Source: Malachius bipustulatus (Eukaryota; Arthropoda; Insecta; Coleoptera; Melyridae). Taken from it: a DNA stretch of 64,000 bases. The notes under the pieces are model-generated. The model did no database searches and was not told the DNA's origin. It saw nothing but the letters and a program-made list of their open reading frames with translations. Numbering within the stretch: the stretch's first letter is position 1; each line of letters starts with the position of its first letter. Positions 10,165 to 23,000 of the stretch are shown piece by piece. The stretch is from assembly GCA_910589415.1 (NCBI GenBank), contig OU342630.1:51244012-51308011 (forward strand), given 5' to 3'. A program made the position numbers and the translations under genes.

Positions 10165-12953
10165 TGTTACCGCCCACCCCCCTGGCCATGTGATCTCTAG
10201 GAAATTGGAACCCTTCGTTGTCTCGTCGTCTTCTTCGTAGTTTACCCTCAGTTCGTAAGATGGGGTCGCAGAGATTAATTAAACAGAGAAATAAAACAAA
10301 CAAATTCATATAACACCTATATTACTGCTCTTATTTGAATTTAATTACACCTTTTTGAATTATTTACAATACATATTTTTATTTATTTCAAACTTTTATT
10401 TGATTTGTGTAATTTAATTTTAGAGTGATATGGAATTACGTAACGCTTCTCAAATATTATGTTTATTGACATTTTACTCTAGGAGATCCCTTTTGTTGGG
10501 CTGATTTATGGGCCCTATTCACTGGAGTAGAGACCTGTTTCGCTTTCGCTTTCTAAACCATTCTCATTCATTCCACTTTTACAACCACTGTTGTTTGTGG
10601 CAGCTGCTCCGGTTAGATTTCGGTTTTCACTTTCAGATGGCAGAGTTGCCAAATGGGGTGTTGTCTGAAGTTCAGTGATTTGATTTTAATTACATAAATT
10701 GAGTTGCAACTTGGTCGCGTGGGACCAAGTGCACTGATCTTTAACCCTTGTAGATTTGATTTTGGTGGTGGAAATCCTTAAGACAGGATTGAAAACACAG
10801 ACTGACGGCTCTACTGCTATATACTCTAATTTACTCTAATTACGATACCTACTCTAAATATGATACTTTCTAGCCGCTGTGTTTTAGGGTTGGTGGCTAG
10901 TCTCATGATTGCGGAATAACTCATTACAGAAGGAGAACCGCGAGCTCCCGAACTTATTTTGTACTGAAATAACAAAATGGCTCACAAGAAAATACACAGA
11001 CCATTCTCTTCCCTGTCAATTAGTGCCATTGACATACATTCATTGTGCCACATTCCGACTTACGTTGCTGGCCACAGCAGTCGATGGTCTCCAATGAGTT
11101 TTTTGCCCATCAGATTGTGTGTGTTTAAGAGAATAGATGCACCCCCTTGTACTGAACTAATTTGTTATCAGGTACAGAAGTATAGTGTCTCGATTGAATG
11201 TTCGTATGGATCTGATCATCTTTGACTCAGTCCTGTTCTCTCTTTCATAACAATTTATTATACAATACATAAGAAAAATTCCCAATCAGATTACCAAATT
11301 TATGCAATTAAATTAAATTCTGAATTCTTTGATTTTGATTTTGATTTTGGTCTGAAAAGTGATCTTATCCATGTTGCTTTTCCTTGCCTCTTGAATCCTT
11401 TCGTTTTCCTATCTTTTGAAATTTTACCTCCCTTACATTTTTTGTGATCTTTTTACCCCTGTGATTCTTTCGGATTTGATTTGAAAAAGTATTTTGAATA
11501 TTAATTTGAGAAACGTTTCAACCATACAGACAGGTCCTGGCAGATTCGTAGATCTGGTTCCTGTGACAAAAGAAAGAAATATCAACGAGAGCAGTAACTA
11601 TAATAAGGAGCTAAATTCAATATTTACAAATTTAAGTTTAATAATTTATTTTCACCTGTAACATTAGGCTTCCTAGTGGAGGAAACGGAGGCTGGTCCTA
11701 GTGGAGGGACGGGGTTCCTCTCTCGCTCGGCCGGGTCGGTTAAACTTGGTACGGCACCCGGAACTGACGACATGGCAACATGATCCGCCTTCTGGAGGGT
11801 CGGTTTCTTCTTGGGCAGAACAGGTGTCTTAGTGGCACTTTTACTTGTCTTATTGTTTCTTTTCTTTACTACGGGCACGGGCACTGACGAAGCGATTGCT
11901 TGGTTTCGCAACTGTCTCTTACTCATGATGAGATTCTCACTTATTTAGGAGACTTGGTTGGTAGGTTCAAAAGGTACTTATTATCCGGTTCACGAAGCCA
12001 ACAGATAATAAGCGTGGGTAAAAAGTGTCGGAAAAGATCCGATTCGGTAGCCACAGATCTTAGAGAGGTAGGTAGGACATCTCCGGTTCACGAAGCCACA
12101 GAGATTATGGGTACAGGACAGATAGATTATGAATCCATCCGTTAACAAATCTCGGCGGTCTTATATAGTCGCTGAACCCCTTCTCTCTCTACATTCCATT
12201 GTATGTTAAAGTAGGTCACCCATGTCGCTTTCTCTTCCTTTATCTCATACAGTTTATCCTGGGTTTTCTATGATTTCCCTTCACGTGATTTATTCAAATT
12301 TCATCTCAACGGTTTAAACAATCCTCTAGCTGCTGACACTTTTCCGGTTTCGATATCATTTATTTCAAGGAAGTTGGCTTTGTAATTAGACATTATATCC
12401 GGTGGAAGTTTTCAACGTAGTTGCTTTGTTGAAATGATTAAATCTCAGTTTTTCTTACTATTTAATGGGATTTTCAGTTACTTAAGCTTCTCCCTGGATA
12501 GTATTATTACTTGTTGATAACCTGCCTCAATTTCATAAACTTTGATAAGGTAGTTTTTCACGATCGAGCCGTTTTGTTCTGAAGTTTTCATTTCTATTGA
12601 GTTTTCCTGAGATTTTCTTCGTGATATGGATCAGATGTAGTTATTTAAATGATTTGTAATTCATATGGTGTTGGTAGGTATTTAATTGCTTCATTACTTG
12701 CTTGGCATGTAACTTATCAAAGGTTTCCCATTTCCCGGCATTTTCTCTATCTAGGCGTATTATGTGTGAAAATACTGATGACATATCTTAATTGGATGCT
12801 GACTAGTATCTTCCCGAGTTTTCTTATGTTCTGAATAAGTTGATTTTGAAAATTTAAGGGGCTGTATTTCTGGTTGCCTATCGATGATACTCATATTCGA
12901 ATTTTACGGAGTTTTTGTCGAAAATTTGCCTGCCCCGGGGGCTATATGTTTCA
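10165..12953 (-). mobile_element. Solo-LTR-like insertion (2.79 kb) with 4-bp TSD, private to unit 1
   Basis: On the plus strand it begins TGTTACCGCCC and ends TATATGTTTCA (TG...CA), flanked by ACTG at 10161-10164 and 12954-12957. Unit 2 has the uninterrupted sequence at about 43825. On the minus strand a TATA box (TATATAA, 12161-12167) precedes a leader with a repeated GGTTCACGAAGCCA-type motif and then a 100-codon ORF (11624-11926), so the element probably reads right to left. I see no RT, integrase or second LTR. It is either a very long solo LTR or a nonautonomous LTR derivative. Confidence 0.65.
11624..11926 (-). CDS. Hypothetical basic, Pro/Ser-rich ORF inside the 2.8-kb LTR-like element
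   Basis: The frame has 100 codons and starts MSKRQLRNQAIASS. It is rich in K, R, P, S and T, with no hydrophobic core and no cysteine, so it would be a basic and probably unstructured peptide. It lies about 240 bases downstream of a TATA box on the same strand, in position to be the first ORF of the element's transcript. A CAG-GTGAAA sequence close to its end resembles a splice donor, so it could be the first exon of a longer Gag-like product whose internal part was lost. I do not recognise the family; it may equally be chance. Confidence 0.3.
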   Translation of the reverse strand: MSKRQLRNQAIASSVPVPVVKKRNNKTSKSATKTPVLPKKKPTLQKADHVAMSSVPGAVPSLTDPAERERNPVPPLGPASVSSTRKPNVTGENKLLNLNL

Positions 12954-15480
12954 ACTGCAACTGTAAAAACCATTCTTATTACATTTTTCCACTCTTTCCC
13001 TTCATGATAAAAAATCAATAATAATAATAAAAAAAATTAAATTTTTTGTTTTGGCCGCCATTTGTTTATTTTTGGAAAAAGAAAAAAACATTATCAATGG
13101 ATAGGCGTCTAATCCAAGAAAATTAGTTTTTTCGCTGCGTTATATTGGGTAAAAACTGTGGGAGTAATGTCCGATTCAGGGTGTTTTCGGTTTCCCCCCC
13201 TCGCCTCTAATACGCCGATCCGCACAAAATTGGCCGAAACCCTTGGGAAACATGAATTTACAGGAGTTAATTTTTTCGCCCCTTCATGTAAACTCGTAGC
13301 CTCCCCTTGAATTATGCCTTCAACTCCGTCCGTTATTCCAGGTGACTTCCGTTTCGGCGAATGGCAAAAAAAACTAAGAAGCAAAACGGCGATATCTCGA
13401 TGAGTAATGGACGGATTCGCGATTGCGCCACACCAGGTTGTGCGGTCTCGCGAGATCTCGGTTTTTTACCCCAATAATTTTTTTGTCCGACGACTAACAG
13501 CTAACCTTGGGGCAAAAATCCGTTACCCCCGTTTTTATATCTGGTTTTGTAACCTCTCCCCACCTCCGATACTTGCGCCAAATCGGTCAAAAAACGAGTG
13601 TTTTGAAATTTTGTAGCACACGCATTTCCGAAACGTAGCAAAGTAAAACTATTAAACAGTACTTTTTTTATTCAACAATGAAATGATTACATTTTAACAT
13701 AGAGTTATTTAGTTAACAAAAATGTTAAAAAAACAACCAAAATACAACAATGTCTTATCCTCAATGTAGGCAATTAAGTTTATATCAAACTATACAGGGT
13801 GATCCCGAAATGGCGGACACGGAATACAGGGTGTTGTAGAGGATGGTTCAGAAAGACTGTAAATTTAAAACAAAAATGGGTTCCTCGGCTTCGTTACCGA
13901 GATATAGGGTGTCCTTTTTCTAAACTTTAAATCGAAATGCCGGTCAAATGTAAACAACCTCCACTGGAAAAACACATGATTTCACAAAACTATAACATTA
14001 GTGTTTGCTTTTTATTTTTTTTATTATCAGGAACGGAATTACAGGCATTCAAAATTTACGTATTCCCTGAGTTCAACAAAATTTTTCAATTCGCTGTTCG
14101 AATTTGAGATTTTGTTATATAATCACAGTAAGTAGTACCTACATATACTGCAATTATTTCTTAATAATGGATTTTAAAGCTAGTAACACTGTGGTAATTT
14201 GTCAGAATTGGTCATGTATACTTCAATTTTTATGCTCGATATACGGGTTATCTCACAAGGGACATTTAGTACTTATACCTAGTTCAAAATAATTTTAAAT
14301 TTTGGTCATTGTGATCCTGTAGGTAACTATAGGTACTTGAATTTGCAAAAAAAATCCATCGTTTGGCCCGCAGAGACCGACTCGAATGAGCTGGGACACC
14401 TGTATATAAATATTCTTATGAAACTATAAGTAGCAACATTAAAAAAATAAAGATTACGAAGAGATGAAATCCAAATTTTTGCATCATCAGTCAAATGATG
14501 GATGTCTTCAAACCCTCCTTGAAATTTAATCAGTTCGCATTCACACTTCTAGCCTGATCGAAGCCTGGTACAATTTGTGATGGTTCTCCAATCTTTCAGT
14601 TTTTTAAAATTTATTTACGCATACCTTACCTACATCAATTATAAAATTGATTTCTCGAGCTAAAATTCTCAGCAACCTTATCCCTAAAAGTATCGCGGTT
14701 AAATTCACAGACCCTTGATCGGTGCAACAGGCACGAGAGGATCGTGCGTCGCATGCATAAAAAGCGATGAGTTGGAAGTCAAAGAGGATGATGTGGAAGT
14801 AGTGGGAAAAAGGACGCGCAAAAATTTAGGATATGATATATACATAATATAGGTCTAAAATGACAAAGGTGCTTCCTAATTGGTCCAAGTCCGGGACGAG
14901 AGACTAGCAAGACGAAAGCGTCGTCGGACGTGGAGGGCAGACTGTTTTCTAATAAATAATCCTGAAAAGTTGAGGTTTGATCGATTGAGCTAAAGAGAAA
15001 TACTTTTGTAAATTATAGGTTATCTTATGCATGAGAACCATATTTCATTTATATTATGTGCTTATGTATCCCAATCCATGTAAATAAAGAAATTGTTAAT
15101 TTGTTGAACGGTTGAACAAAGATTTCTAAATCATAGGGACAACTCTTATTTGGAATTTGCACAGTTTGGAAAAGAAACAAAGATAAATAAGCCCAAGATC
15201 GTTTTTGTTGGTTTTTAGATATCAGGCTATGATTTTCGTAGATTAAATCCAAATTTAAAAAGGGGAAAGAGTGTCTCGTTAGCGTAGAACAATCTGGCTC
15301 CTAGCTTGATCTCTTTATATCAAAGGTCAGAAATAAATTACCCCTTACCTACCAAAAACTGTTACTTTTGTCTCCTTTTTCTCACTACCCACACAATTTG
15401 GGTCTACAGTTTTTTCTCTCTCATGCCACCCCCACAACTCAATGGCAGAAAAAAATTTATCCCAAACTAGATATTAAGCG
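12954..15480. other. Intergenic repeats shared with unit 2, no gene seen
   Basis: About 12960-13790 matches unit 2 at 43850-44233 plus 47194-47690. The unit 2 copy is split there by the LINE insertion. The stretch contains GC-richer runs (runs of C, CTCGCGAGAT-type palindromes) typical of an old DNA-element remnant, but I cannot assign ends. From 14110 to 15480 it again matches unit 2 (48430-49720). Short ORFs here are unconserved between the units and look accidental. Confidence 0.55.
13795..14110. mobile_element. Truncated TA-target MITE (left half only)
   Basis: Starts CAGGGTGATCCCGAAATGGC after TA (13793-13794). It matches the left half of the complete 562-bp MITE at 60503-61064 in ABCB copy 2 intron 6. 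Similarity stops around 14110, so the right TIR is missing. The equivalent TA in unit 2 carries a different MITE (47696-48254). Confidence 0.7.
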
Positions 15481-15489
15481 ATTGAAAGG

Positions 15490-16290
15490 TTGATTGATTT
15501 CGGGTCAGATTGGAACTTTGTTTTTAAATTTAGTGTATTTTTTCCAAATTTTTATGGCGGAATTAATACGTCGAATATCTGGTGGAAGAATATTCGATAA
15601 AACAGGCAACCAAGAAGTTGGAGTTTTATTTTGATAGTGCCAGTTATTGTACTCATACAAGTATTCAATTCCATAATTAACATGTGAGCTGTTCATCCAG
15701 ACTGGAAAGCAGTATTCAGCGGTTGATTCAATGGTCACTGGATTAGGAATCGAATAAAAGAGTGGTAAATCCTTGTGGTAGAGCTCTTATCACCGACAAA
15801 TACTTGTGATAAATCAAGCGAATAATTTTTCTGACAAGGAATAGCTGTATCGAATAATTTTAATAACAATCCATATCTGTATCATAAGCAGCAGTTAAGT
15901 CCAATATTAGAAGTATTCCAGTTTTAAGATGATGTTGAAGCCCGGCCTGAATTTGTGTTGTTAGAGCAAAAAAGTGATCGCAGCATCCCCTATTAGGCTT
16001 AAAACCAATTTGTTCCGAGAAAAGTACGCGGCATCAATTATAAGGAGAGATTCTTTTGTAAGTCAATCTCTCCAAAATTTTGCAAGGGGCACTCAAAAGA
16101 GAGACAGGGCGACAATGATAATTGGCAGCCTCTTTTGGATTTTTATTGGGTTTTATAGAATAGCAAATACTATTGACTTTTTGAAATCATCGGGAACGCG
16201 TCTGGATAAAAAATTCAGGATAAACCCCTATCTAAACCAGCAGCTTTCCGAAATTTGGTTTCCGAAATAGTAACTTGGACCGCTTCAATG
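15490..16290 (-). pseudogene. Degenerate non-LTR retrotransposon reverse-transcriptase fragment
   Basis: On the minus strand two RT scraps are visible. One around 15900-15990 reads like the catalytic-domain start (QAGLQHHLKTGILL then DLTAAYDT). Another at 15505-15738 resembles the RT C-terminal region (STAEYCFPVWMNSSH, WLPVLSNILPPDIRRI). Stops and frame changes separate them, and the YxDD part is not readable. These motifs are typical of Jockey/CR1-like insect LINEs. The same remnant occurs in unit 2 (49740-50240), so it predates the segmental duplication. Confidence 0.6.
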
Positions 16291-17040
16291 ACTGTGAATG
16301 ATGTAATCAAATCTTTCGCATAGTTCAAATTGTTCTTTTTCTTGCAGTAATACAATAATCATACCTACTAGATAACTAATAATAATGACATTGACAGTAT
16401 TTACCTATACACATCCCAATATCTAGACATAATTATTATTATTATTATTTAGAGTAGTAAAATTAGTTAATAACAGGAAACTTGAATTCTGCGCGATATT
16501 ACATCAGTACCTATATAACTTAATCATTAATTCATTGTTTAATAATAATTAAAGAGATCTCAATTTTAATCTGGTTATTTTTTTATAAGTAAATAGTAGA
16601 TTGGTTATCTACATATTATATTATGTAGTTTCTTACTTAGTAGGTAGGTAATTCAGTACATTTTTATTAATGTAAAATAAGATAACACCAACCTATTATT
16701 GTGCGAAATCATGATGCGAAAAGAGGAACTAAAATTAAGTGACGTTGAAACTACTGCAGAGGAAAAAGAACCTTTATTAAATAAGTAAGTTATCTATTTA
16801 TTATACAGAATAATTATTGTGATTAACTCTTGAAGTTTTTTAATAAACAAATATTTCGTTACGATATCTTAAAATCAACATGACAGAATTTTCTTTTTCT
16901 GTTTCCTAGACGTTGTCATAATAATATATTTTTTAAATATGGCAACGATGCATTGGAGATGCAGATAAGATAATATTGGCCTATTTTTGGATCTTCGATC
17001 TCAATGTTGCAATCATTTCTATTTATTGTTTGTTGAATTT
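16004..17040 (+). repeat. Local tandem duplication, repeat a (LINE scrap plus ABCB promoter and exon 1a)
   Basis: The block from the LINE scrap (TTTGTTCCGAGAAAAGTA) through the 5' flank, first exon and early intron 1 recurs at 17041-20440. The junction is visible near 17036-17050, where AATTTGTTCC is written twice in succession. Repeat a lacks the LTR that splits repeat b. Unit 2 has only one copy of this block. Confidence 0.75.
16711..16784 (+). CDS. ABCB copy 1, first coding exon, version a
   Basis: Encodes 24 codons plus two bases, starting [15 protein letters not shown] and ending before GTAAGT, in phase with exon 2 at 23305. The GTGCGAAATC sequence before the ATG is kept in all three versions of this exon in the window. 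It differs from version b by R/Q, A/V and E/Q changes. It is intact, so it could serve as an alternative first exon with its own promoter. Confidence 0.7.
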
Positions 17041-20000
17041 GTTCCAATTTGTTCCGAGAAAAGTACACGGCATCAATTATAAGGAGAGATTCTTTTGTAA
17101 GTCAATTTCTCCAAAATTTTGCAAGGGACACTCAAAAGAGATGCAGGGCGACAATGATAATTGGCAGCCTCTTTTGGATTTTTATTGGGTTTTATAGAAT
17201 AGCAAATACTTTTGACTTTTTGAAATCATCGGGAACGCGTCTGGATAAAAAATTCAGGATAAACCCCTATCTAAACCAGCAGCTTTCCGAAATTTGGTTT
17301 CCGAAATAGCAAATTGGACCGCTTCAATTTCTGTGAATTGTGCATCAAATCTTCCGCATAGTTCAAATTGTTCTTTTTCTTGCAGTAATACAATAATCAT
17401 GCCTACTAGATAACTAATAATAATGACATTGACAGTAGTTACCTATACACATACCACTATCTAGACATAATTATTATTATTATGTAACGTCCTTTTTTTA
17501 GGAATGGTACTTTTGTTTGCCTTCAGATGATGGTCGGTCGGACGGACACATACATGAAAAGAATCACAACAACGTGCAAAAACAAAACCAATTTATTTAT
17601 TTAATAAATTAATAATTCAAAATATCGTGAACCGATTATATTTTCTTGTTCCTCCGGATAACCGAGTTTACTTATCGCAAGGTGCGTCTGGGTCAAGGTC
17701 ATCGCTCCAGCTGGTTGCCTGAGGCCGTCAGATCGCTACAAAAACACACAAAAAAAAGATTAAATGCTCCTACCTGTGGAGTGTCTGTCGCATGGGAGAG
17801 AGAGAAGAGCACCTCAATAATTGGTGTCCGATATCCGGATAAGGGTTTTTGCTAACAGAAGATTTCTCGATGCCGGAATTCATAAAGAAAAACTGGTCTT
17901 TTATTAAGGCGGTAATAGTTTTGAAACGAAATAAAAAGGGAGTTTGATTCTATTTTGTTGTAAATTCAATATAATTCCTTATTGAAATAGCAATGCTCTA
18001 TGGCGTTTTAATTACTTAAAATTGATTATCTTCATTAAAAATGAAATTATTTACAAATAGAATAAACTAAGTAGGAATAAAATCTCCGCCACCGCGTAAT
18101 CAGCATTCAATTCTGCGATATACGGAGAATTCTATTTAAGTCTAGTCGACTAGATCTTCCATGTGCAGCATACTTAGAAGATCTCGACCAGTGACTTGGC
18201 GCTAGAGCAACGTTCTAACGTCTAGGGAAAAGAAACGACACCGCTCCAGAACAATTAAATCAGGGCAGGGCAACATGCTACCACTGATTTGCGTTCGTCA
18301 TCCCGGAGGGCGCGTTCGGGCGCATCACCTGGAGGAAGGGCAACTTCCTAGCGCCAGCGTGGACTTGGACGAATTTCGCGCAACGTGCGGGATTCGGGAT
18401 CGGATTAAAAGGACGTCAGTGGGGGAGCAACATTCCAACACTTCGTTCCTTTGGGAGGATTCGGGGAGCTATCAACAGAATATCAAAGGTCAACTTATTA
18501 TTATTATTATTACTTCTAGGGTAGGTCAAAGCCCTTGTACTGAAACTTGCGCTTATTGTACCCCTTTGGATAATTATCTCATCGGTCCCATCTCCCGTCA
18601 ACTTCCCGTCAACAAACGTCAACTTCTTAAGACGTCTGCATTCGCTCTCCCCTGTTCGTATTTCGTCCGTTGGTTTTATAGCCGGTCTTCTGGTAAACAA
18701 CGCCGTGTTATCGGTGCGCGTCCCCTTTTTTTTTGCCTGTTGCTTCTTCACGACAATAACAATATTCCTTTATTTAAATCGAATTATTACATATTTTACC
18801 AGTGACGCTAGTTTCTGACCGTAAACAACGCCGTCTTATCTCTTCAGTTGGCTTGGCTTTGGTTTCTTATCGGTTATTACTACCGTCTTATTTTAAATCG
18901 AATATTAATTAAACATTCTATAAAATATAAATGAATCGAATTTTGTATTTTTCAATTAAAAATTAATCTATTATTAGTTTATTAATTATAAAATAATTAA
19001 ATTATTTGTTTGATTCGACGTTGCGGCGTCGTGACGCTTGATGTAACGTCACAATTATTTAGAGTAGTAGGTAAAAATTTGTTATTAACTAGAAACTTGA
19101 ATTCTGCTCGATATTACATAAGTAACTTAATCATTAATTCATTGTTTAATAATTATTAAAGAGATCTCAATTTTAATCTGGTTATTTTTTTATAAGTAAA
19201 TAGTAGATTGGTTATCTACATAATTATATTATGTAGCTTCTTACTTAGTAGGTAATTCAGTACAGTTTTATCAATGTAAAACAATATAACACAACCCTAG
19301 TATTGTGCGAAATCATGATGCAAAAAGAGGAACTAAAATTAAGTGACGTTGAAACAACTGTAGAGCAAAAAGAACCTTTATTAAATAAGTAAGTTATTTA
19401 TTAATTATACAGAATGTTGATAAACTCAGGGAGTTTTTTAATAATAGTTATTTATGCAACAAGTACATAAAGTGGTACTTTTTTTCACGACTGGGAAGTT
19501 TAACCGCATGAGCCGCAGGCGAATGCGGCAATCCCAGAAGTGAAAAAAAGGCACTTTATGCATATGTTGCATACAAAATTTTATCTACGAGTGACTTGAA
19601 CTAGAACGAATATAAAAAAAAAAAACTTTCCAATGCATTCATATCTTATGTAAGTGTTTCTTTGAAGCTATTAACGCTTTTTTCTTTACATCAGTTCATA
19701 AAGGTGACATATATTGCTTAATATACACTTCTTTAGATTTTTGAGGTAGGTACCTAGGTACCTAACAGATTTTGTGCAGCCATATTTGATTGAATAATAA
19801 TTTCTTCTAGTGCGGAAGATATTTCATTTATGATTAAATGTAAACATAAAATATTGAAATATATAAATTATATAGACACATTTGATTGAAAAATAATTTC
19901 TTCTGGGGTAGAAGATACTTCATTCATTGAATCATCTACAATGGTATCCATTTCAGGTAACTAAACGACGCAAAACACAAAATATTAATTGTACATAGAT

Positions 20001-23000
20001 CTGGCGCTGGCGTTCTGCTAATAAACTGGTGGTTCAGTGTCTCGTGTTGGATCGCTCCGCTCACTAGAACTTGTAATCGGCGAGCGTGCAGCAACGTAAT
20101 GTGTCAGATTTAGCGTTAAATAATGAACCGCTACGGCACTTTATTACACTCCTTCTTAGTTTATTTCACTCTTCAATGTTATTCATACATTTTATGAACT
20201 AAGAAACGTCTAAAAAAGTGCATTTTATGAATCACTCGTAGATAAACATATATATTGCGTTACGATATCTCTAACAGAGGACAGAATTTTATTCTTCTGT
20301 TTTCTAGACTTTGTCATAATAATATATTTTTTAAATATGGAAACAATGCATTGGAGTTGCAGATAAGATAATGGAGCCTATTTTAGGATCTTCGATCTCA
20401 AGGTTGCAATTATTTCTATTTATTGTTTGCTAAATTTCTCAAAAATCGACGGAGCGTCATTAAAAAGCTGTTAAAGATGTGTTTTACCAAATTTCTAAAT
20501 CTACCTCCTACATTAAGTACCTATGAATTAAGATTTTTTCCATTGTTTAGCATTATGTTTCAAACATATTATGCCTGCAGCGGTCTAATGCTATTTAAAA
20601 AAAAATATAATTGTGAAAATAGAAATAGAAAATTTCGGCTATAAAATTATTGTTGACGACAATGCTAGACCACATCGAGCTCAAAGCGAAAATGTGTTTT
20701 TGAGAAAGCACGGCATTGAGAGAATGGATTAGCCATCCTTGTCCACAGTTAATATGAATGCGATAGAGCATGTATGGAGCAGGATGAAATTATTTACCTA
20801 AAGGAAAGAGAAGGGCTGATGCAAAATTTGGATGAAATAATGAATGCGGTCCAAGAAGAATGGGAAACTGTTTCCCAGGGGTTCATCAGCGATTTGATTA
20901 CAAGGGCGATTCAACAGAGTGTTGAATTTTTGTGTTACCTATATACTTATTATGTTATTACATAACGATTGTACTCACAGAATAATAATTACAACAATTA
21001 ATCCATTAAAGTCCAGTGTCTTCGTTTGAGGACAGCTTGCTTATAGGTATAATGGAGTACAGGATGTCTCTTGCTTGTGTGAAACAAAAATCGAATGGGG
21101 GAACTCATAGCTGGGCAAGCTATAGTGATTGTTAGAATTTTCTTAATGATGGTTACTTTCTTAGATAAGAAAGAATACTGATTCCACCTGAAAACGTGCA
21201 GATATAATTTGGCTGCTTGTTTCAACATTTTTTATCCTGGGTCAGCAAGAAAATTCTTCAATTATTCATAAATGGAGTCCAGTTCGGAGACATGTTGATT
21301 TTCATTCAGTTTTTCTCTCAAAACCTGTTTCCAGAAGAAATTTTAATTTGAGTAATTTTGCATGCAATCTTTTGTTTTTAACGATTGTCCTGAGACAATT
21401 TTCGTCCCTGTATTTTCTTGCCTGAAGGTTTAGCTTCAATAAAAGGCTCAAATTTCAAAAATCGGTTAGCGAGGAAAAAAGTTATTGCACTGCCACACAC
21501 AAAAAAACACCCTGTGAATACAGGTGTGAAATCGAAAATTTGAAAGCCGTTCAGAGGTAAGACATCAAGCTTCGAAGTTTTCTTATCAAACTTACAAGAA
21601 AATTTTATTTGGAAAACGGAGGTACAAAACCACGGAGTGATTCTGCACGCTTTTACATAAGTAATATCATTCTGTAGAAAATTTGTGATCCTGCGTGCGA
21701 AAACAGAACGGAAATCCCTTGAGAATTTGGAAGTTATCCCCAATCAAAATCAGGCGAAATTTTCAGATGCGACACCTTCATTTGTGCGTAGTGTAGGTTT
21801 ACAACAGTGTCACATTTAAAATTAATACACCCCTGTATTTTCTTATTTAAAGGAGTCGGGGTTAGAAATTTTGTAGTCATACAGACTGATGAGCCACACT
21901 TTTTACGATACCTCACTGAAATTTGGTATTAAAACGCCGCCATACTGTACGATTTCCCAAATTACCCCTTCAACAAATTTTAAGGGATGGCTCTTTCCAT
22001 CTCTTAGAACCACAGCGAAAAACCAACAAACTATTTATCGATTGCCTTTTCGATAGTAGATAATGTGTGCTTAATTTTATTTTTGTAACATGCTTGCATG
22101 GTATTAAAGAAAATGATTAAAAACTGCTTTTTCGGCGCCCTCTGTATATAATGGGCTGTATATTACCATACGATTCTCAAATGATTTTTCTTTATATGAA
22201 ACGCCCATCTTATTTTTCAATTAAAACATAAAACATAAAACTTGCATTAATCTTGAATTCCTAGCAATTAGATTTTATAACATAATTCCCAGGAAAACTC
22301 GAAAATTTCGATACTTTTTTTCTCAAATTTTAGGATGGACATATACAGGGTAAGTCATTGATATGGGAAAGCTCGATTGCACCTACACCATTAAAGATAT
22401 CGAAATGAACCAAAAAGTGCTGTAAATGGGAGGGTAAAGTGCAGTTTGTAAAATTATTTTCAGATACACAGGATGGCCCAATATCACTGTACGCCATACA
22501 ACTTTGTTATTTTAAATAGGACACCCTCTATATTATTACATCTTTAGATTTTTTGAGAAAAGTAAAAAAGAATGGTTTGTAAAGTTGAAGTTTGTAATGA
22601 GCAATTTATGAGTTATAAACAGATGAAAATCGCGATTTTCCATTTTCAAAGCAGCTTATATTGAAAACGGCTCGAGATATGGCAAAACGGCTTACATGTC
22701 CCTATCTTAACTTTTCAAGTGGTATCCTATTGGATGGATGAAATTTTTATACAGAGTGGTAAAAAATTTGATTATTTTCATCACTCGGTATAAAAATTAC
22801 AGCTGCATGATAGGATACCAAATTAAAAATTAAGATAGGGACATGTAAACCGTTTTTCCATATCTCGAGCCATTTTCAATATAAGCTGCTTTGAAAATGG
22901 AAAATCGCGATTTTCATTTGTTTATAACTCATAAATCGCTCATTACAAACTTCAACTTTACAAACCATTCTTTTTGACTTTTCTCAAATAATCTGAAGAT

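Noticed and set aside
11900..12145. 81-codon plus-strand ORF
   Set aside because: Overlaps the leader and start of the minus-strand ORF in the LTR-like element; no motif, probably a shadow.
13430..13480. Possible tRNA or other structured RNA around CTCGCGAGATCTCG
   Set aside because: It is a short palindrome in a repeated element, without acceptor, D, anticodon or T arms. No tRNA was found anywhere in the window.
14104..14292. Short ORFs in the 14 kb region as small genes
   Set aside because: The unit 2 counterpart (48420-48560) carries frame-changing differences.
18275..18805. 176-codon ORF (and the antisense 111-codon ORF) as a gene
   Set aside because: It lies wholly inside the solo LTR, includes a microsatellite-encoded run of isoleucines, has no recognisable domain, and its counterpart at 51344-51979 changes frame at indels.
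16711..19388. Reading exon 1a as the start of a separate upstream gene
   Set aside because: There is no following coding sequence before exon 1b, and the flanks show it is one half of a local tandem duplication.
21378..21743. 121-codon minus-strand ORF in ABCB intron 1
   Set aside because: The collinear sequence in unit 2 (about 53710-54090) has indels that break the frame, so it is not maintained as coding.
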